Shown: piece after piece, positions 6,323 through 13,360 of the stretch | Position numbering within the stretch: the stretch's first letter is position 1 | How the letters are laid out: the number at the start of each line of letters is the position of its first letter | Translations under genes and position numbers: made by a program | NCBI GenBank assembly: GCA_036794395.1 | Contig: DAIRGS010000156.1 | Coordinates: forward strand, 1-16,758 | Reading direction: 5' to 3' | Origin: DASXMX01 sp036794395 | GTDB lineage: Bacteria; Planctomycetota; Phycisphaerae; Tepidisphaerales; Tepidisphaeraceae | Length of the DNA: 16,758 bases | Notes under the pieces: model-generated | Database searches by the model: none | What the model was told of the DNA's origin: nothing | Seen by the model: only the letters and a program-made list of their open reading frames with translations

Positions 6323-6340
6323 CACAAAAGATATCACAAA
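6323..6340 (-). promoter_or_regulatory. Possible ParD operator (direct repeat)
   Basis: On the minus strand TTTGTG occurs twice with 12-bp period (TTTGTGATATCTTTTGTG), ending one base before the antitoxin ATG. Short direct half-sites at the start codon are common for self-repressing ribbon-helix-helix antitoxins. This is only a candidate. Confidence 0.3.
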
Positions 6341-6464
6341 TTGTCGGATCGGGGGGATTTTTTGCCTCACGCCGGCGCGATCTTGGTCTTGGTTTGTGCC
6401 CTGAAGCGGGTTAAAAAGATTCCCGGAGACGAGCCTTCCCACTGAATGAAACCACGCGAGCCGC

Positions 6465-8102
6465 ATGAGTACGACCAACCTGCTGCCTGTTGATACCCTC
6501 GAAAAAAAGAACTGGTGGAGCTACCTCAACGGCTATCACTGGTTCGTATTGATCGTCTGTGCCTTGGGCTGGATGTTCGATTGCGCCGATCAGATGGTAT
6601 TCACGTCCTCGCGCGGGATCGCCATGCGCGACCTTCTTCCCAATGCGACGTCGGAATACCAGAACTACATCGGCGGATGGGCCACAACGGCGTTCATGGT
6701 CGGCTGGGCGACCGGGGGGCTGATTTTCGGAATCATCGGAGATAAATGGGGTCGGGCGAAAACCATGGGCCTGACGATCTTCCTGTACGCTTTGTTTACG
6801 GGTTTGAGCGCCTTATCGCAGAATTGGCAGCAATTCGCGTTTTCGCGGTTTGTGACTGGATTTGGTGTGGGCGGCGAGTTTGCTGCAGGCGCGGCACTTG
6901 TTGCCGACGTCATGCCCACCCAGGCGAGAGCACAAGCGCTGGGATTGTTGCAGGCGCTATCGGCTGTCGGCAACATCGTTGGCGCAAAAATGCTGGGGAT
7001 TGTAGGCCACTGGACGGGGAACAATCAGCATTTGACATGGCGATATCTCTACCTCGTTGGCGCTTTGCCCGCGCTGATTGCGGTCTTTGTGATGTTTAAG
7101 TTGAAGGAGCCAGAGAAATGGGTGGCCGCGAAGGCAGCGGCCAAGGCATCGGGTGACAAGAGCATGGGCCGAATCGGCGATCTGTTCTCCAACCGGACGT
7201 GGCGGCGTCACACCATTATTGGGCTCTCCTTGGCGATCGCCGGCGTCATTGGTGTCTGGGGCATCGGCTTCTATAGCCCCGAATTGATTGATTCCAACTT
7301 CCCCCCAATTACTGAGGTGGCTGGCCAGAGAATTGATGCCATTATCAGTGCACCAAGCGGTACATCGCGCGTCGCAATGGTGGTCGAACTTGAGACGACC
7401 GCGAAACAATCCGTGGATGGCAAGCCAACGCCGGCAGCCGCAGTGGCTACTGATGCCCTTGCCGCCTATCGACAGCTCTTGGGTCGCACGATTGGACGCA
7501 GCGAAATAGATCCGAAGGATTTGCAGGCCGTTGTCGTTACCCCGAAGCGACAGGGAAAACTAGCCGCACTTGCCGCGAAGCGGATGGAGCCAAAAGAGGG
7601 AACAAGTCTCAAGTCGAACGCTCTCGTACTTCAGCAAGTTGGCGCGTTCTTCGGGATGCTGACGTTCAGTATTCTTGCGGTACGTATTGGGCGGCGATAC
7701 AGCTTTGTTATTGGCTTTCTGCTCGCGTGGGCGGGGATTGTTGTGGTCTTTTTAGCATTTCATGAGCGGAGCCAGGTTTGGTACCTCTGGCCACTTCTCG
7801 GTTATTGCACCATGGTGCCATTTGGCGGGTACGCGGTTTATTTTCCAGAACTTTTCCCGACTCGATTGCGAACCACGGGAACGGGCTTTTGCTACAACGT
7901 CGGTAGGTATGTTGCATCGTTAGGTCCACTCGCGTTTACATCTCTGAGCGCAATGTTGGTCGGCTGGTTCGAAACTCCCGCCTTCCGGGTGGCTGCGGTC
8001 ATTGTCGCGTCCGTTTACGTTATTGGCATCATCGCCGCGTTCGCGGGTCCGGAAACCATGAACCAGCCTCTCCCCGAAGATGAACGAACCGCCGCCCATT
8101 GA
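6465..8102 (+). CDS. MFS transporter with large TM7-TM8 insert
   Basis: A 545-aa major facilitator superfamily protein of the sugar/organic acid:H+ symporter type. The TM2-TM3 signature is 'GIIGDKWGRAKTMG' (89-102). TM4-5 reads 'RFVTGFGVGGEFAAGAALVADVMPTQARAQALG' in segments 128-160, and the TM8-9 counterpart is 'VRIGRRYSFVIG' (406-417). Toward the end come 'YFPELFPTRLR' and the 'PETMNQPLPEDE' tail typical of sugar porters. Residues about 276-385 form an unusual hydrophilic insert after TM7, predicted to lie outside the cytoplasm, where other members have a short loop. The substrate cannot be told. ATG 6465 has no clear Shine-Dalgarno sequence. It stands alone between the antitoxin locus and a palindromic element. 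Confidence 0.9.
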   Translation: MSTTNLLPVDTLEKKNWWSYLNGYHWFVLIVCALGWMFDCADQMVFTSSRGIAMRDLLPNATSEYQNYIGGWATTAFMVGWATGGLIFGIIGDKWGRAKTMGLTIFLYALFTGLSALSQNWQQFAFSRFVTGFGVGGEFAAGAALVADVMPTQARAQALGLLQALSAVGNIVGAKMLGIVGHWTGNNQHLTWRYLYLVGALPALIAVFVMFKLKEPEKWVAAKAAAKASGDKSMGRIGDLFSNRTWRRHTIIGLSLAIAGVIGVWGIGFYSPELIDSNFPPITEVAGQRIDAIISAPSGTSRVAMVVELETTAKQSVDGKPTPAAAVATDALAAYRQLLGRTIGRSEIDPKDLQAVVVTPKRQGKLAALAAKRMEPKEGTSLKSNALVLQQVGAFFGMLTFSILAVRIGRRYSFVIGFLLAWAGIVVVFLAFHERSQVWYLWPLLGYCTMVPFGGYAVYFPELFPTRLRTTGTGFCYNVGRYVASLGPLAFTSLSAMLVGWFETPAFRVAAVIVASVYVIGIIAAFAGPETMNQPLPEDERTAAH

Positions 8103-8568
8103 CCCAATATTCACGCCATTTAGGGCGCGTAATACTTTAGGACGCCGCTACTTGTTCCCTCTCCCGGTACGCCGGGGGAGGGTAGGGAGGGGGTTCTTCT
8201 TCCATCGCTGGGTAGATGCTCGTCAGAATAGTGCCCGAATCCCTTAAGGATGTGGCGATCTGACAACAGGATGATCCGGAGGATGATCCGCATCCCTCTG
8301 CCAAGCAGTGCCTGCGACGCCCCCTCCCTACCCTCCCCCGGCGTACCGGGAGAGGGGAAAAAGAGGGCCGCCTAAAGTGTCGTGCCCTGCGCCCTTTAAG
8401 GGGCGCCACGACCCTGTTTACACGTTTCCGGCGCGTCGCTACGATGCGGTCTTGACCGATCACGCGGCTTGAGCTTTCCCAGCCCGCGTGACGATGAACA
8501 CATGGCTGGCGTAACCGCCGCCCCCGAAAAACGCCAGTTACTGAAGTTTAAGGAGTAGAAGAGGTCCA
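8103..8568. other. Gene-free stretch holding a palindromic element
   Basis: No convincing gene is seen here. Most of it is the inverted-repeat element at about 8119-8400. Downstream of that, TCACGCGG (8459-8466) and CCGCGTGA (8484-8491) form a small stem of unknown role. The ferredoxin ribosome-binding region (GAGG near 8561) closes the stretch. Confidence 0.6.
8157..8356. repeat. Inverted-repeat (MITE-like) element
   Basis: A perfect 37-bp inverted repeat: 8157-8193 (begins CCCTCTCCCGGTACGCC) pairs with 8320-8356 (ends GGCGTACCGGGAGAGGG), with a 126-bp centre. Outside these arms ACTTTAGG (8134-8141) pairs with CCTAAAGT (8371-8378), and TTTAGGGCGC (near 8119-8128) with GCGCCCTTTA (8389-8398). 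The whole palindrome is therefore about 280 bp. No protein is encoded. A non-autonomous mobile element is the likely explanation. Confidence 0.75.
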
Positions 8569-8829
8569 ATGTCACACATTATTGCCCAACCCTGCATCGG
8601 TACGAAGGACACCGCCTGCGTGACGGTGTGCCCCGTCGATTGCATTCACCCCACCAAGGACGAGGCCGAGTTCGAGGCTGCCGAACAGCTCTATATCGAT
8701 CCTGACACCTGTATCGATTGCGGTTTGTGCGTCGATGAGTGCCCCGTTACCGCCATCTTCCCCCAGGAAGATCTCCCGGCCGAATGGGCATCGTTCATCG
8801 AAAAGAACACCGCCTACTTCAAGAAGTAG
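8569..8829 (+). CDS. Ferredoxin, [3Fe-4S]/[4Fe-4S] seven-iron type
   Basis: An 86-aa soluble electron carrier. The N-terminal cysteines are C9, C17, C21 and C25 ('CIGTKDTACVTVCPVDC'); the second motif has C48, C51, C54 and C58 ('CIDCGLCVDECP'). In the FdxA/Azotobacter FdI pattern, C9, C17 and C58 would bind a [3Fe-4S] cluster and C21, C48, C51 and C54 a [4Fe-4S] cluster. The residue equivalent to the spare Cys between C9 and C17 is absent, which fits a three-iron first site. A Shine-Dalgarno GAGG lies just upstream of ATG 8569. A lipoprotein gene follows after 38 bp and both end at one terminator, so they probably form an operon. The redox partner is unknown. Confidence 0.93.
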   Translation: MSHIIAQPCIGTKDTACVTVCPVDCIHPTKDEAEFEAAEQLYIDPDTCIDCGLCVDECPVTAIFPQEDLPAEWASFIEKNTAYFKK

Positions 8830-8867
8830 CCGCCCGCGCCGCAGGCCCGGAAAAGTTTGGAGAATCC

Positions 8868-9134
8868 ATGAAACGTCTCGTGCTCTGTGCCGCGATGATG
8901 CTCCTGATCGCCGGGTGTGCGCAAAACACAAAACCCCCAACCGAATCATCGCCCGTGCCCGCCACGCAAGCCTCCGCCAAACCGGTCAACACCCACTGCG
9001 CCGTCCATCGCGGCGACGAGATCGCTCCGAAAGTCACCTACCTCTATCAGGGCAAAGTCATCGGATTCTGCTGCGAAAAGTGCGTCGCGGAATTCAAAAA
9101 AGATCCGGACAAGTACATGAAGGATCTTAAATAG
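8868..9134 (+). CDS. Small lipoprotein with YHS-like metal-binding domain
   Basis: An 88-aa protein. The N-terminus 'MKRLVLCAAMMLLIAGC' is a lipoprotein signal with lipobox LIAGC and C17 as the lipidated cysteine. After a Pro/Ser/Thr-rich tether (18-40) comes a YHS-like domain: 'NTHCAVHRGDEI' (C44, H47) and 'YLYQGKVIGFCCEKCVAEFKKDPDKY' in segments 58-83 (C68, C69, C72). YHS domains occur in metal-handling proteins, so copper or another soft metal is a plausible ligand; that is inference. ATG 8868 is chosen because it starts the signal peptide and has TTGGAGA upstream. It lies 38 bp after the ferredoxin and is followed by an intrinsic terminator. Confidence 0.85.
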   Translation: MKRLVLCAAMMLLIAGCAQNTKPPTESSPVPATQASAKPVNTHCAVHRGDEIAPKVTYLYQGKVIGFCCEKCVAEFKKDPDKYMKDLK

Positions 9135-9164
9135 TCCGCGAACATTCCACCGTAACGATCCCAG

Positions 9165-9196
9165 ACGGCCCGCCCCGTGCGGGCCGTTTTCGTTTT
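9165..9196 (+). terminator. Rho-independent terminator
   Basis: A perfect 9-bp stem ACGGCCCGC (9165-9173) / GCGGGCCGT (9179-9187) with a 5-nt loop is followed by TTTTCGTTTT. It lies 30 bp after the lipoprotein stop and ends the ferredoxin-lipoprotein unit. Confidence 0.88.
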
Positions 9197-9216
9197 GTCG
9201 CTTCACGTGTTTCTTG

Positions 9217-9318
9217 TGACACGGGTTTTTAACCCGTGGGGTACCGCGCTGTCGTGAGACGATCACCGGCTATTCGACGATGACCAACACAGTTTGTACG
9301 GGTTGAAAACCCGTGTTA
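9217..9318. repeat. Inverted repeat element overlapping the modE-like 3' end
   Basis: TGACACGGGTTTTTAACCC (from 9217) and the complementary GGGTTGAAAACCCGTGTTA (to 9318) are near-perfect 21-bp inverted repeats, and each is itself a small hairpin (CGGGTT...AACCCG). The element is ~102 bp. It resembles a dispersed intergenic repeat and supplies the stop codon of the gene at 9316-9750. Confidence 0.7.
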
Positions 9319-9750
9319 CGAACGAGGCAACGGCTCAAACGGATCCCCCGCCGAATCCAGCAGATGCTCCAATTGGATTTGCAGATCGCGATATGTGCGC
9401 AATACGTGATGCCCGAGTTCGGTCAGCGTCGCGCCGCCTCCCCGACGGCCCCCCGTGGCGGTGGTCACCAGCGGCCGGGGCCACCGGTGGTTCATCGAAT
9501 CCAACAGCATCCACGCCCGGCGATAACTGAATCGCAGCCGTCGCGCCGCTTCCGAAAGCGATCCGCACACGGCGATCTGATCCAACAAATCCGCCCCCGC
9601 TTCGTTGAGCGCCCGGCTGCCCCCGGTCTCAATCCAAACCTGCCCGCGCAAGACCCGAAGATTTGCAGGTGTTGTCGGAGCCGATGAAGTCGAAGGGCTC
9701 GCGCGCCCGCTCGCTCGCGTGCCAGGCGCTGGCCGCTCCCGCTTAGTCAT
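9316..9750 (-). CDS. ModE-type winged helix-turn-helix protein (no Mop domain)
   Basis: A 144-aa DNA-binding protein of the ModE N-terminal (LysR-type winged helix) family. The core is 'GADLLDQIAVCGSLSEAARRL' in segments 52-72, then 'FSYRRAWMLLDSMN' (74-87), the wing 'GGRRGGGATLTELG' (100-113), and a dimerisation helix from 'HHVLRTYRDLQIQLEHLL'. In E. coli ModE this domain is fused to two molybdate-binding Mop domains; here it has none. ATG 9750 overlaps the stop of the upstream mop gene by 8 bp. The first 30 residues are disordered and Ser/Thr/Pro-rich. The stop codon lies inside a repeat element. The likely role is molybdenum- or tungsten-responsive regulation; no mod transport or cofactor genes are in the window. 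Confidence 0.85.
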   Translation of the reverse strand: MTKRERPAPGTRASGRASPSTSSAPTTPANLRVLRGQVWIETGGSRALNEAGADLLDQIAVCGSLSEAARRLRFSYRRAWMLLDSMNHRWPRPLVTTATGGRRGGGATLTELGHHVLRTYRDLQIQLEHLLDSAGDPFEPLPRS

Positions 9751-9964
9751 TGGCGGCTTCGGTTGAGATAATCACTTCCGTGGCCTTGATGACCGCAATC
9801 GCCTCGCCGCCTTTTTTAAGCTTCAATCGTTTGGCAGACGACGAGCTGATAAGCGAAACGATTTGATGCCCGCCGCCAATGTCGATTGCCACCTCGGTCA
9901 TGACCGACCCGCTCTTGACCGAAACGACTTTGCCGCGGAATTGATTTCGTGCGCTCAGTGCCAT
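9743..9964 (-). CDS. Mop/TOBE molybdate-binding protein (molbindin)
   Basis: A 73-aa single TOBE/Mop domain. It has the family opening 'LSARNQFRGKVVSVKSGSV' (3-21), then 'TEVAIDIGGGHQIVSLIS' (23-40) and 'GEAIAVIKATEVIIS' (53-67). Free molbindins assemble into oligomers that store or sense molybdate. It is the first gene of a minus-strand pair; its TAA overlaps the ATG of the winged-helix gene (ATGACTAA). Together they cover both parts of a classic ModE. ATG 9964 gives the conserved N-terminus directly; a weak AGGG lies upstream. Confidence 0.92.
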   Translation of the reverse strand: MALSARNQFRGKVVSVKSGSVMTEVAIDIGGGHQIVSLISSSSAKRLKLKKGGEAIAVIKATEVIISTEAAND

Positions 9965-10156
9965 CGCCCTATTGTGCAGGCGCCTCTGTTTTCATGCTAG
10001 TATCCGCGCATAATCACATTCGCCCGGCAACATGCAACGATAAGCCCAACCTGAAGATAACATGAAGACTGCAACAATTGCGCAGACGATCTTTTCAGCG
10101 GAAAAACTCGTAAGAAGCGGAAGAATTGCCCGCAACCGGCGAACAATAGTAAGACC

Positions 10157-10178
10157 GGACATTATAATTCGTATGTCC
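10157..10178 (+). promoter_or_regulatory. Candidate promoter for the peptidase with palindromic -10 flank
   Basis: A perfect TATAAT (10163-10168) lies 57 bp before the peptidase ATG and is flanked by GGACAT (10157-10162) and ATGTCC (10173-10178). The -35 box is poor. The palindrome could be a regulator site. The peptidase ribosome-binding site is AGGAG at 10212-10216. Confidence 0.35.
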
Positions 10179-10224
10179 TTCAGGATTGGGGCGGACTTAG
10201 CGGCGGTAATCAGGAGTTTTTGAT

Positions 10225-12390
10225 ATGCTACGAAGTCGTAACAAAAATGCACCGGCCGATCGTCGCCGGCGCGAATATGTTTCCCAGGCCACTTTCGTCA
10301 TTGAGGGACTTGAGTCCCGCCAATTGCTCTCTTCAACTGCGGACGTGATCTTCAGGCCCGCGATCCTTCTCAACCAGGCCGACACCTCGGCCACGCCCAC
10401 TGCATCCACAACGCTGAATACCACCGTTCAGGGCTATACCCCCGCTCAGATCCGCAAGGCCTATGGCTTTGACAAGGTTAGCTTTGGATCCGGGTCATCC
10501 ACCGGCGATGGTTCGGGCCAGACCATCGCGATCGTCGACGCCTACAACGATCCGAATATCGTCAGCGATCTGGCCGTATTCGATAAGCAATTTGGGCTCG
10601 CGGCCCCAACCAGCTTCCAAATCGTCAGCCAGACCGGTAGCACGACCAAGCTCCCCAAAAGCGATGCCGGCTGGGCGGGCGAAATCGCACTCGATGTCGA
10701 GTGGGCGCACGCCATCGCGCCGGGCGCGAATATTCTTCTGGTCGAAGCCAGTTCATCCTCGCTCGACGATCTGATGACCGCCGTCAAATATGCGCGATCG
10801 GCGGCGGGCGTTTCAACCGTCTCGCTCAGCTGGGGCGGCAGCGAATTCTTCAGTTGGAATTCGCAGGGTGAGTTCTCCGGGCAAGTCCAATATGACCCGA
10901 TCTTCACCACGCCCGCCGGCCACCAGGGCGTTACCTTCATTGCCGCCTCGGGCGATAGCGGAAGCTCGAGCGGCGTGCTCTGGCCCGCAAGCTCGCCCAA
11001 TGTGCTGTCCGTAGGCGGCACCACGCTCAGCACAACCTCTTCCGGCGCGTATGGCTCCGAAACCACCTGGAGCGGTACCACCGGCGGTTACAGCCAGGTC
11101 GAAAGCGAGCCCTCTTACCAATCCAACGTTCAAACCACCGGCGCCCGAAGCGTGCCCGACGTTTCATTCAATGCCGATCCCAATACCGGCTTTGCCGTTT
11201 ATGATTCGCTTCCCTACAGCGGATATGCCGGCTGGCAGGAAGTGGGCGGCACCAGCGCCGGCTCGCCGCAATGGGCGGCTCTGATCGCCATTGCCAACCA
11301 GGGGCGCGTCGCAAAGGGACAGGGAACCCTCGATGGCGCGACCCAGACGCTCCCGCTCCTGTACAGCGTGTACCCCACGCTCTCATCCACCAGCGATACA
11401 GCCTACACCAACACCTTTAACGACGTGATCGATCCCGCACCGTCGGGCCGATATCACTGGCGCTGGGGCTGGGGCTCCAGCGGCAATCAATCCGTAGCCG
11501 GTTACGACACCGCCACGGGCCTGGGCACGCCCGAAGCGGCATCGGTTGTCTCCACGCTGATCGGCAATGGTTCAACCAGCACGGGTTCCGGCTCAACGGG
11601 CAGTACAGGTTCAACCGGCACTGGCAACGGCTCCATAGGCACTACGCCCACGCCCGCTCAGCTCCCCGCTTCGCCGCTCGATGGATCGATCATATCCTCT
11701 CTCCCGGTGTCTGTGATCGATGGCGAGAACGGATCGATCCGCCTCCGAATCACCAATGGCTCAAGCTCGAAATTCTCCGGCCCGGTGTTGATCAATCTCT
11801 ATGCATCACTCACCGGAACCGCGACCGCCAACGACACCCTGCTGACCTCAACTTCCCTCGCGAATGTGACGTTACGCACAGGTGCGAGCAAGGTCCTCAA
11901 GCTGAAATTCAGCTATCCCTCCGGCGCCGCGGACGGAAACTACTTCATCACCGCCGCGATCACGGCCACGGGCACCAACACCGCCGCCGCAAACGTCGCG
12001 TCGTCAACAAAGGTGGCCATCAGTTCCGCCAAAGTCGATCTAGCCACCACGTTCGCCAGCGGTTTGCCCATCACGGTCACGCCGGGATCGAGTGACGATC
12101 TGATTGTCAGCATCAAGAACGTGGGAAACATCAACGCCTCGGGCACGCTCGACCTCAAGCTCTATGCCTCAGCCGATGGGGTGATCGACTCCAACGATCA
12201 ACTGCTCTTCAGCCTGCCAGGTAGATCGATCAATCTTAAGGCGGGTCGCGCGATGACCTTCAAGGTGCATTTCGTCGCCCCGTTGGGCATCGCCGCCGGA
12301 ACTTACAAGCTCATCGCGTCCGGCGTCTCCTCAACCTCTCCCGGCGATACCAATTCGGCCAACGATACCGCCGTTGTGGCAACGGTCTGA
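10225..12390 (+). CDS. Secreted S53 (sedolisin-type) serine-carboxyl peptidase with CARDB-like tail
   Basis: A 721-aa protein. Residues 23-37 (FVIEGLESRQLLSS) form the planctomycete export/anchor motif. The catalytic domain runs from about 70 (GYTPAQIRKAYGF) to 445. The S53 catalytic residues are E153 and D157 in 'GEIALDVEW', D244 in 'ASGDSG' and S344 in 'GGTSAGSP'. The C-terminal calcium-site region has D400/D403 ('FNDVIDP') and 'GYDTATGLGTP' (D428). A Gly/Ser/Thr linker (about 447-470) leads to two beta-sandwich repeats, about 485-600 and 603-721, that look like CARDB adhesion domains ('LIVSIKNVGNINASG', 'SANDTAVV'). The large N-terminal pro-domain usual for kumamolisins is absent. AGGAG eight bases before ATG 10225 supports the start. 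It probably degrades extracellular protein. Confidence 0.92.
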   Translation: MLRSRNKNAPADRRRREYVSQATFVIEGLESRQLLSSTADVIFRPAILLNQADTSATPTASTTLNTTVQGYTPAQIRKAYGFDKVSFGSGSSTGDGSGQTIAIVDAYNDPNIVSDLAVFDKQFGLAAPTSFQIVSQTGSTTKLPKSDAGWAGEIALDVEWAHAIAPGANILLVEASSSSLDDLMTAVKYARSAAGVSTVSLSWGGSEFFSWNSQGEFSGQVQYDPIFTTPAGHQGVTFIAASGDSGSSSGVLWPASSPNVLSVGGTTLSTTSSGAYGSETTWSGTTGGYSQVESEPSYQSNVQTTGARSVPDVSFNADPNTGFAVYDSLPYSGYAGWQEVGGTSAGSPQWAALIAIANQGRVAKGQGTLDGATQTLPLLYSVYPTLSSTSDTAYTNTFNDVIDPAPSGRYHWRWGWGSSGNQSVAGYDTATGLGTPEAASVVSTLIGNGSTSTGSGSTGSTGSTGTGNGSIGTTPTPAQLPASPLDGSIISSLPVSVIDGENGSIRLRITNGSSSKFSGPVLINLYASLTGTATANDTLLTSTSLANVTLRTGASKVLKLKFSYPSGAADGNYFITAAITATGTNTAAANVASSTKVAISSAKVDLATTFASGLPITVTPGSSDDLIVSIKNVGNINASGTLDLKLYASADGVIDSNDQLLFSLPGRSINLKAGRAMTFKVHFVAPLGIAAGTYKLIASGVSSTSPGDTNSANDTAVVATV

Positions 12391-12665
12391 TTAATGAACA
12401 TCAGGATCAGGTAACGATGGGAGCATGGCAACGTGGACGATAAGATGTACAACCATCACGATGCGCAAGCATTTTCGTGACACGGTGCTTCCCCTTCGGG
12501 TCTGCCTTCGGCTCTGAGGCTCAGGCTCGAAGAGAGCCTCAGGGTCGAAGACAGCCCGTGAGGCCGCGGTATCCCGCGGCCATCGGCCAAGGGCCGATCC
12601 AGCAATCGCGCCAGCGAGAAACGTGGGTCTATAGGTAAGGGGCCACTGGCGGTAACCCATCGCGC
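12391..12665. other. Palindrome-rich spacer between peptidase and unknown gene
   Basis: No gene is seen. Three hairpins are stacked: CTGAGGCTC (12514-12522) / GAGCCTCAG (12534-12542), extended imperfectly out to about 12498-12557; GGCCGCGG / CCGCGGCC (12562-12581, 4-nt loop); and ATCGGCC / GGCCGAT (12582-12598, 3-nt loop). None is followed by a T-run. They lie between convergent genes and may act as a bidirectional transcription barrier or be repeat debris. Confidence 0.55.
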
Positions 12666-13181
12666 TTATTGCCGCTCAGGCGCTTGCCAGTCTTCCTCCG
12701 GCGGATTCAGCACCGGGGGCATGTTGCCCCATATGGCCGTGTCTTCGGCCAGGTCCGAATACTGCGGCTCCAGCGGATGGCTTGAAAAAAGCGCCCCGCC
12801 TACCGCTCCACGACCGGCGATCACGGATTCGCCCGTGTCATCCAGAAGAAAGGGAATCTGCGGGGGAAGCACATTGATCTCCATCTGCCCTGGAAATGTC
12901 TCCGCCTGCGGCGAAGCCAGCGGCTGCGGATTGCGGTTGGCGGTGGGGGCCTGCGAGGCCGCATCCGCTTCGCGACCCGTTCGCCGCAAAAGCTCCTGGT
13001 GCGAAACCTCCTCCGCGCTCATCACAATCAACCCAAGCTCCTGTGCCTGGGCGCGGGCGGCATGATCCGTCCGCTCTGTGAACACGCGACCACTGCCGGG
13101 ATCATGAACCGCGTAGTAACTGCCTCGCGGCCCACGAACCATATAGAGCACCACACCCCCCGGCATCGGGTGATTACCCAT
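12666..13181 (-). CDS. Unknown cytoplasmic protein
   Basis: A 171-aa protein of no recognised family. The N-terminal third ('VVLYMVRGPRGSYYAVHDPGSG' in segments from residue 9, then 'VFTERTDHAARAQAQELGL') looks folded, as strand-strand-helix. The rest is Pro/Gln/Glu-rich and probably disordered. There is no signal peptide, membrane segment or cysteine pair. ATG 13181 is chosen over TTG 13187 because AAGGGG lies 7 bases before the ATG. Support as a real gene comes from the ribosome-binding site and its length in a region with no competing gene. Confidence 0.6.
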   Translation of the reverse strand: MGNHPMPGGVVLYMVRGPRGSYYAVHDPGSGRVFTERTDHAARAQAQELGLIVMSAEEVSHQELLRRTGREADAASQAPTANRNPQPLASPQAETFPGQMEINVLPPQIPFLLDDTGESVIAGRGAVGGALFSSHPLEPQYSDLAEDTAIWGNMPPVLNPPEEDWQAPERQ

Positions 13182-13360
13182 ATACAAACCCCTTACGCAA
13201 AAGACTTGGCTGGCCTCCCCATTCTACCGACCGAAATTGAATTCGTGCCCAAATTTCAGCAAAAATTTTGGAGAAAATTGCCGCGATGCCAAAGCGCACA
13301 AAAGCTTAATATCGCGCGCGCTCACGACATCGCCCATGGTCGTCCATCCAAAAGATTGAA

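Noticed and set aside
8137..8463. Minus-strand frame of 108 codons across the palindromic element
   Set aside because: Its sequence is a translation of the inverted-repeat arms (Arg/Gly/Pro-rich), with no ribosome-binding site.
9210..9320. Possible CRISPR-like pair of ACGGGTT units
   Set aside because: Only two units, in inverted orientation, with no spacer periodicity and no cas genes nearby.
11578..11635. Short tandem Gly/Ser/Thr codon repeats in the peptidase gene
   Set aside because: It is an in-frame flexible linker between the catalytic and CARDB-like domains, not an independent repeat element.
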